A stretch of DNA of 64,000 nt from positions 43,501-107,500 of the forward strand of contig JAODUO010001192.1 of NCBI GenBank assembly GCA_025642075.2, read 5' to 3'. This stretch comes from Ridgeia piscesae. Lineage: Eukaryota > Annelida > Polychaeta > Sabellida > Siboglinidae. This document shows positions 36,083 through 64,000 of this stretch, piece after piece. The translations under genes were made by a program, and so were the position numbers. A model generated the notes under the pieces. The model worked only from the letters and a program-made list of their open reading frames with translations, ran no database searches and was not told the DNA's origin. Position 1 is the stretch's first letter. The number at the start of each line of letters is the position of its first letter.

Positions 36083-39000
36083 TTATAGGGTTTCGTCGCC
36101 CTCTTCAATGTCCTTCAGGGTGAGGACTTCCAAGCGGCCTTTCCCCTTAGTGTCACTCCTCAGGATGTCCTCCAAGTCCCGCAGTCGACCAGGATCAACA
36201 AGTACAACCTGTAGAACAGAAACACACCACAGCTAACTCCAACCTGTAGAACAGAAACACACCACAGCTAACTCCAACCTGTAGAACAGAAACACACCAC
36301 AGCTAACTCCAACCTGTAGAACAGAAACACCACAGCTAACTCATCTCATTGGTTGTGGTCACAGGTTTGTAGGTTGAGGCTTGTACGAGGGGAGACGACC
36401 ATGACTGGGGATTTTAAAGGTTTTTAAAGAATACATCAGCGTACCAATGTTCATCTGAAATAATGCATTATTTTGATGTGGGATACTTTTTTGTTATACA
36501 AGAATTATCTAATATTTTAATTACATAGACCAAAATAAAAATATACTATGACGTTTCCACAGAAGTCTCATATAATTCAGATAATCATTCCGATAACATT
36601 ATTTTCCTGTTTAATTTGTTCTACAATGTTTTATTCATGCGTGTAAATCTTACGTGTTTTTATTTATCATTTATGCAGTACTCAAGGGCATACCTGATAT
36701 TTTAATATAAATTCCTATATTATTATTATTAATTCCATTCTAACAACATTATCTACATCAGCGGTTTACACAGACTCAAACTGGATATCAGGTCAAACAG
36801 CTCTATAGTGGATAACACAGTGTACATCTCAACAGTTGAGGGATCATATCCACTACTGCACCCTACAACATTGCTTTTGCTCCATCTAGATTCACCCAGG
36901 GTACTAACCAGGTAGGTAGGTATCCTAACCACCAGGCACCAGTTAATGGAACTTACCATTTCCAAGTCGTCATCAAAGTGTTCCTCCTCCACATTTGTAG
37001 CCAACTTCTTCACCTTCTCTTTGACTTTCTTTGCTTCCCTTGCTGCAATGATAACAATAATTAGTATTACTTACGAGCAAACCTATTTAACATCCACTAT
37101 AACATGCTAGCTCGTGAAAATGTTTGTCAAGTTGGAAGTATATTATTCAAGTAAAATTTCTGATTACGCAACTAATAATTTCTACTGGATTCAACATTTT
37201 AGCCACCATTGGCGTCCTTCTTCAGGAACTGACGAAGGCTGCCAATGGTGGCTAAAATGTTGAAGTGAGTAGAAATTATTAGTTGTGTAATCAGAAATTT
37301 TACTTGAATAACATGCTAGCTCGTTTATGTAATTTTGATGTAGTTTTGTTGACATTTTCAGACCAATCTCCAAACTGGAATCTCTACATTTGAATACAAT
37401 GCATTTTCGTTTTAACTAATCACACCCAAGTGACAGCATATTTGGATTTAAAAGAGCACATTTCGATAAAACACATTGTACATCTATACACACATCATCA
37501 GAAACAAATCATGAAAGATACCCCCACCCCACATTGTAAAGCAACACTTTACTTACCAGGGATAAAAATCCTCAGTTTCATTTGCGCCCTTGCGATCTCA
37601 ATTGTGCCCTTTTCCTTCAGCTGCTTAATCACCTCAAGAGCCTAAGGAGTGTGCGTTATATAGTTAGTTCCACATCATATCAGCATGTTCAGTGTATCCT
37701 GTGCAGAATATGAGCTGCTCACATGCTGCTCCAGAAATAAGATCCAAATTATCAAAATAAACCATTATTTTGAATGTGACGGTGAAACATAATTATTTAA
37801 AAACTGAATATTACAATCTATGCAAGCTACATGTACTATCTATATTGGTCTGTTTGAAAGTCCTTTACACATTACTCATCGGCAGGCTTGTTTAATCAGA
37901 CACCATCTCAACCTATTTGGGAGGCATTCAGACATGTGAAATGAGAGTATTCACACACAAATATCCACCAATGTCTATAGCCACAACTAATTCAAACAGC
38001 AGTGAACAAACTAGCTAAAGGTTCGAAACAGCACTTAGTTCAAAATCAGATTCTCTCAATTGAGGGCCTGTCACTGCACTCCCTGTCTATATCATTATCT
38101 CAAAACTGCTGAAAAGATATTGTCTGTAGACGCAATACCACATTTGCGTTCCCCATAGGTGGCCACTATAACGTTTTCTTCATCGTCTGCCAGGTTTTTT
38201 CTACTAGGGTATTCACATTTTTAGACATTGATTAGCCTTCATTCAAACACGTTCTGTATGAAATTTGTGCATTCTAATATCTAATTTTCCCACAATCTAA
38301 TCTCTAACCTGACACCTCTAAATTTATGCCAAAACCACTGATATTCCTGGATCACATCACCAATCATTTTGAAATGACGTCTGTATCTATCTGCAAAAAG
38401 GACTGTCATAATTCAACAGCTCTGACACCACTTTCTACTCACTCAACACTACACAAGTCCTCACAGAAATTCAAACAACCTGCATAGCTTCATTGATATT
38501 GGGAATTATTTCATCAGGTATTGGCAGACAAACACATTATTGTCGTCTTACATCTGAATGGAATTTGAAATGCCACTGACCTGCTGTTTGGTTCCCTTTG
38601 TTGGCTTCACAGAGAAGTGCAGTTCCTTCATGGCACGCTCTATCATTGTCACTGTGTATGGACGTTTTGTCTCTGGGTTGATGCACTTGTCAGCCACAAT
38701 CGTTGCAATGTCACGGACACTTGACTCGAGCTGCGAGTGCCGTTCCTTCTCCGTCACTTGTATCTCGCCTTTTGCCAAAATCTACAAACGATTTATCGTG
38801 TTAAATAAATATTAATTACAATAAGAACATCAATATTACATGATACAATATTTAAAGTACATTAATACAGACACTTAAATCTTAATATAATTCAATTAGC
38901 TGGTATTTAAAATAAGATAAGTTCTCAAATGAAAAAGCTAAGAAAAAATTAAGTTTTACATAGAACAGTTTTTGGTAATGCTATAAATTATTCAAACTTT

Positions 39001-40392
39001 ATTCGTTTGGAGATCTGGTGAATTGTGAAGACACATGACAATAATGACATATCAGCTAAAACTTGACAAATGCTCATCTTTAAAAAAATTACCTATTGGG
39101 TTTGGTTTAGGATCACGCACAAGAGCCAATGTTGCAGTTGCAGAATTTAGAAGAAGAAAGTACTGTTACAGCAAGACAATACAGTAGAAGAAAAATTGCA
39201 TGAATCAATGACAGAAAAACTATACGAAACCTGAAGACAGATCTCAGAATGGTCGTCAGTGTCAAACACTTTCTTCAGCTCATCCTTCTTGGCAACCTGT
39301 CCCTTTGACACATTGGTGAAGACTGTTCGACTCTGCAGCACTTCATCCAAGTCCTTCTCCCTGTCATACGCCAAACACATTATATCTTCCATTCAGATAA
39401 CTGGTCACAAATATGGCTCAAGACTAGGACCTAGATATTGAGGGATATATTTATCAATGAGATGTTTTCTCATAAAGTGTTGAATATATTGTCTTAGAGA
39501 TAACATTTAATTAGGTGCTTGGTATGATGATATATGCCATGTTGATGGAAACTATGTATGCCTCAAGTAATGTGCAATAAGTTGCAATTTTATTCTACAT
39601 ATGCTTCATATGATGTTGAATGGGGAATTAACCCACTGAGGTAAACATTTTGACAAAATATAGTTGTAGTGGTGAAATCGACGTGGGTTCAGATTCTAGA
39701 AATGCTGAAAATTGAGACACCAACTATGATGCCACGCCTTCCACCCTTCTACCCATTTGGAGGACCACATTGGAAACAAGTGTGCTATTGTGTGCTTTAA
39801 TGTGTTTATCCTGGGTAAACATTATATATATATATGCTTATTTCATTATTTGCTTTTGCATCGAATGTCTTTATATGCATGTATTATAATGTTTTACCAA
39901 ATAAACTCACTCATTCACATTCTCCATTTTTATCTTTGTTGATAACATTTACTGTCTCGGGCTTTTATATTTTTTTGGTACTGGTATGTTATGTGTAGTA
40001 TATTTTTTTAAACAGGTTCAAACCAAACTAGTCAATTCCACTGGCTTCCTTTGACTCAATATGTTAGTTAGTCTGGGACGGCTGCCAATTTACCGACAGC
40101 TGGATACCCTGGATCTGATATGCCATGAGCCACAATTCCGTTTCGAACCCTTCTTCTTGATATCTTGAGCTAACTGAGTAAGCGTTCATATGCTTTCTTA
40201 ATACTGTCACAAACACATTCCAAGACGGGCAGTATTGCCCCATAACATGCTGGAAACTTACACTTTACTTCTCCAAGTCGCAACTTTATTTGGGTAGCAA
40301 GCTATTTCAAATCGTTTTCCTCCCTTCTTTAATCGAACTACAGCGACATTAGTCAGTCGTTTCTGATTAGTTGGCGTGAATATTGTCGCCAT
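36083..40392 (-). CDS. SBDS: Ribosome maturation protein SBDS
   Basis: With the GTPase EFL1 it releases the anti-association factor eIF6 from pre-60S subunits in the cytoplasm. Six minus-strand exons: 40262-40392, 39231-39360, 38581-38781, 37557-37641, 36957-37042 and 36083-36208. All phases close and give 252 residues (human 250). The N-terminal FYSH domain has [40 protein letters not shown] and [16 protein letters not shown]. The central helical domain has [32 protein letters not shown] and [20 protein letters not shown]. The C-terminal ferredoxin-like domain has [10 protein letters not shown] and [15 protein letters not shown], ending [11 protein letters not shown]. Oddities: the last-exon acceptor lies in a 35-bp tandem repeat, the 36957-37641 intron has a large foldback, and the 37.6-38.6-kb intron has a SINE. 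Divergent from LZTR1. Confidence 0.97.
36206..36342. repeat. 35-bp tandem repeat carrying the SBDS last-exon acceptor
   Basis: Four units begin at 36206, 36241, 36276 and 36311, each starting aacctgtagaacagaaacac; the last lacks two bases. On the minus strand every unit ends ttctgttctacag|gtt, identical to the real acceptor at 36208/36209. Confidence 0.93.
37099..37324. mobile_element. Foldback element in an SBDS intron
   Basis: Arms of about 70 bp (37142-37213 and 37241-37310) are inverted repeats with few mismatches around a 27-bp loop. A 17-bp direct repeat 'ataacatgctagctcgt' lies at 37099-37115 and 37308-37324, overlapping the outer arm end by a few bases. The loop side carries ctgacga followed by a stem-loop (aggctgcc/ggtggct) and aaaa, resembling a decayed hammerhead-ribozyme core (CUGANGA-stem II-GAAA). 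The ribozyme reading is tentative. Confidence 0.75.
37860..38090 (-). mobile_element. tRNA-derived SINE, copy 5 (decayed)
   Basis: It shares 'atcagacaccatctcaacc', 'atatccaccaatgtctatag' and 'gggaggcattcagac' with copies 3 and 4. The tRNA-like head is degraded. It lies in an SBDS intron. Confidence 0.6.
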
Positions 40393-40639
40393 GATATCTA
40401 GTGTCCGTCTCTACATATGACACGCAACTGTTGCGAATACCGAAGACGAGCAAACTTCAATTATAACTTGCAATGGACATGTGAAATGTTTTTATTTGGC
40501 GATATCGGAAGTAGGTCGTACGCATGCGCACTACGCATTTGAAGCGGAAGCCTGCAATGGCACCTGTCAAAATATTGTCACTTGACAGGAGGGGTGTCTT
40601 GAATATGTTGTAGTGATGTAATAAAACAATAGACTCACA
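40393..40639. promoter_or_regulatory. Candidate bidirectional SBDS/LZTR1 promoter
   Basis: Only 247 bp separate the SBDS and LZTR1 start codons. The interval contains cgcatgcgca (40521-40530), one base off an NRF-1 palindrome, and ETS-like cggaagt (40506-40512) and gcggaag (about 40,543-40,549). These sites are typical of TATA-less housekeeping bidirectional promoters. Shared use is inference. Confidence 0.65.
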
Positions 40640-60839
<20,200 letters not shown>

Positions 60840-61940
60840 CTCATCAATGGCTCAACAATTCTGGTCAGAGCTGCATATATTTGTACATCACCACCATAAG
60901 TCTAATAATGGATTGACTAAAATTACTGGTTAACAGCTAACAAAAAAGTAAAATTCTGAACCTCAGTTACCTATAATCCAGTAGCTTGAGTATATTGGTG
61001 TTGAGGTCTATTCACCTCTCTAAGTTAATTCACTTCCATTTACCACTGTCCTAGTAATTGAAGGTGCATTGGCAGTTATTTGAAGTTAAATAATTAAATG
61101 TACCTGATGTGTCACGGAAAAATGGGTGATTTGAAAAATGTGCTAGATGGCATCACTGTCAATGTGTTTAAGATCAATATTATTTTATGATAGTAATTAT
61201 CGTCCTTGTCATGTATAAGAGTAAGTCAGCTCCCATTCATTTTAGTATTCGAAGGTTCTCGATTAAATTTTTTCGCTTGTCTTGTATCAAGACTCAAACT
61301 ATTATATTATTTTTTATCAGCTAAAAATTGTAAAATGTGTTCACACTGTGACAATTCAATACTGTCGCCTGTTTGTAGTTTTTATGAATTTAATAAAAAA
61401 ATGTACAAGCAAAATAGAATTTCATAAGGAAGTTTTAAGTTATATTAAATTTTTTGCCTACAGGTCGGTCATACCAGTCAGCCAACGTAGGTCAGTGTTG
61501 TGCGACAATAAATATGAAATGGTATATGGCTGAACCCAATTTTTATTATTTATGCATTTCCATTTACAGCTTTTTGTTATTCCTTTCGGCATTTGCAGTT
61601 AGACCAGTGAAAATAAGAATATACTAATTTGTATACAAATTTCTGCATCTAATATGGCAAATCACAGTAAACTGAGATGTTTTGTCATTCGTCTTGTCAT
61701 TTGTTAGCTTATGTTTATTCCTATACTCATTTGTATTCCTTGCTGCTATTTTATGGTGCATTTGTAAATGTGCAATATTGATGGTTATAATGGAAATGTA
61801 CACTTGGTTAGTACATCCAATGGATACAACAATTCCTATGTTATGTATAGTGCCATATTTATCATGAATGTATGCTGTAGTAAATTATTCAAATATATGT
61901 GCATGTTTATCTGTAGTATTTGTACAAAAATAAAACATGA
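60840..61940 (+). other. Probable LZTR1 3' UTR and downstream DNA
   Basis: AT-rich and without supported exons. Candidate plus-strand AATAAA signals lie at 61392-61397, 61507-61512 and 61929-61934; which one is used cannot be told from sequence. Confidence 0.5.
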
Positions 61941-62404
61941 AATGATACAACTTTTTGTTCTTGAATATAGAAAGGACCAAACAAACATGACACCCACCAG
62001 TTGGGACGAATCTAGTTGCGATTATTATCTCCATTCACAACTGTAAAGATGCGTAATTGTTGTTCTTTGACAGTATTCATGGCAGGAAACAGAAATGTCT
62101 GCGATGTTGAGATAATTTCCATTCAAAACATATTTATACATGGTGATACTTTGTGACGAATTGATCCAATACGTCCATTACTCAACACTACCAGTTACCA
62201 CTGACATACCAAGTAACATTGTAAAGAAAGTCCAACTCTTCTAATGATGGTGGATACGTATTAAACAAAGAAAGATGGTACCTCAACAACATGATCAAAT
62301 ACAGGAACGATGTAACAAATCTACACCTCAACATATATATATATATATATATTCACATACCTCATAACACGTCTAAAACACGACAACCCAGTAATTCAGT
62401 CACG

Positions 62405-62555
62405 ATTTTAGTTCAGTTTCCAGTGACAGAAAAACAAATTTAGTATATGATATTCAAAAATTAAACATTAAAATGTCGACTACTACGTCTTAATGTTTCA
62501 TTTTTGAATTTCATATACTAATTTTATTTTCTGTCAGTGGAAACTGAACTAAAAT
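62405..62555. mobile_element. Foldback inverted repeat
   Basis: Arms of about 66 bp (62405-62471 and 62490-62555) begin attttagttcagtttcc and end ggaaactgaactaaaat, with few mismatches around an 18-bp loop containing gtcgac. No coding capacity. Looks like a foldback or palindromic MITE. Confidence 0.8.
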
Positions 62556-62900
62556 ATGTATATAAAAATATATATAAAATACTCCTATGGTAGCAACTTT
62601 CAACAAGTCAATAGGAGTCTCCAAGATCCTCTCTTAACTAAAACAAAATGTGTACTATTATTTAAAGCTCCGTGGTTCACAAACGATGCAAACTGTCGTG
62701 GTTTGGCCACTGTCAGTGCGGAAGACCGTCTGAACAACTGGTCACAAACCTGTACGTTAGAACGCGGTAATGAAGTTCGTTCATTAACGTTACACTACCC
62801 ACTCACACCAGAAGAAAAATCACTCCAGACCAGCGTGATTCTCCATGGAACTATCAACAAACTACCATTGAATAGGGAGTTAGCAACACCATTGCTGTAG
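62556..62900 (+). CDS. Unrecognised 114-residue open frame
   Basis: The segment from about 62,660 (VLLFKAPWFTNDANCRGLAT, later VSAEDRLNNW and LTLHYPLTPEEK) is less AT-rich than its surroundings and looks more coding-like than neighbours. No family is recognised, and the first 25 residues come from AT-rich DNA next to the foldback. It could be a repeat-derived fragment. Confidence 0.2.
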   Translation: MYIKIYIKYSYGSNFQQVNRSLQDPLLTKTKCVLLFKAPWFTNDANCRGLATVSAEDRLNNWSQTCTLERGNEVRSLTLHYPLTPEEKSLQTSVILHGTINKLPLNRELATPLL

Positions 62901-63056
62901 TTTCACGGCCTGAAACTCTCCCGCCCACTGAGCTGCAGCTCTGAGGACCCCCCTCAGATGTTCTATACCACAGTATCACATTCCCAAACCTATGAACATC
63001 CGGGTCATTGTTTAGTTCCTGTGCTTAGTTCGTATATACGAACATGTGCATGTATA

Positions 63057-63590
<534 letters not shown>

Positions 63591-63689
63591 CCCGATGATG
63601 ACATCAGTGTAGGGTATCGTCCATGTGCTTTGCTCGTCGGTGAGATATTAGTCCAATCCGAATGGAAAAGCCTCTCCCACAGACACGGG

Positions 63690-63795
63690 CGTCGATCGGT
63701 GGGGGACGGGGGGACGCGTCCCCCCACTTTTCAGCGTGGGGGACAGCATAGGAATAGTCCCCCCATTTTTCAGTTCAGAAAATTGCGGGGCATAT
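63690..63795. repeat. G/C-run repeat with palindrome
   Basis: Contains the perfect palindrome ggggggacgcgtcccccc, followed by two ccccc-ca-tttttcag motifs (ccccccacttttcag, ccccccatttttcag). It resembles the end of a dispersed repeat, but no second copy is in the window. From 63,800 to the end nothing further is recognised. Confidence 0.5.
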
Positions 63796-64000
63796 AGCCT
63801 GACTCACCACTCCTTTCTTAAAAGCCGCTACAGAGGACTAGTAGCTAGACATTAAACTCGCAATATGAAGTTCCGACCTTCCATTAGAACAATCGACTAG
63901 ATAAATTACTTGGCTGGGCCTGGCCACAGCGCGCAACTTGATCTTACTTTAGTAAATAATCATCATGCCGGGCTGCGCCGCTGTGTTGCTCTTTCACCCC

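Overview
The window is a stretch of animal nuclear genome. It is AT-rich, genes are split by GT-AG introns (one GC-AG), there are no operons, and intergenic and intronic DNA is full of short interspersed elements, MITEs, LINE remnants and micro/minisatellites. Five protein-coding genes can be assembled exon by exon with closed reading frames and family-typical lengths. The gene set, intron density and repeat content suggest an invertebrate, most likely a lophotrochozoan such as a mollusc; the taxon is inference.

Layout. 1-17.4 kb has no convincing gene: a GC-rich minisatellite, pentanucleotide arrays, tRNA-derived SINEs, two intact hAT-like MITEs with 8-bp target duplications, and a degraded LINE with a YADD motif on the minus strand. 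17.4-22.4 kb (+) is a GT14 core-2/I-branching beta-1,6-GlcNAc transferase of three coding exons. 26.1-31.6 kb (-) is MED21 of Mediator, four exons. 33.8-35.0 kb (+) is RPLP2, the ribosomal stalk protein P2, three coding exons. 36.1-40.4 kb (-) is SBDS, the ribosome maturation factor, six exons. 40.6-60.8 kb (+) is LZTR1, the Kelch-BTB-BACK CUL3 adaptor, twenty exons. 60.8-64 kb holds the probable LZTR1 3' UTR, a foldback repeat and long simple-sequence tracts.

The genes are mostly general housekeeping genes. MED21 and RPLP2 point away from each other, RPLP2 and SBDS end tail to tail, and SBDS and LZTR1 start head to head with only 247 bp between start codons, so they probably share a bidirectional promoter. 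RPLP2 and SBDS both act on the 60S ribosome, but no operon-like coupling is implied.

The most unusual feature is repeat growth in and beside splice-site sequence. LZTR1 intron 14 contains about 3.6 kb of a 41-bp minisatellite (about 89 copies) whose every unit ends in a pyrimidine tract plus CAG or TAG, like a 3' splice site. The SBDS last-exon acceptor is copied four times in a 35-bp repeat, the LZTR1 exon 3 acceptor lies in a roughly 40-bp repeat, and the LZTR1 exon 10 donor seeds another repeat. No wholly new gene system was found; the repeat families and splice-site duplications are the best leads.
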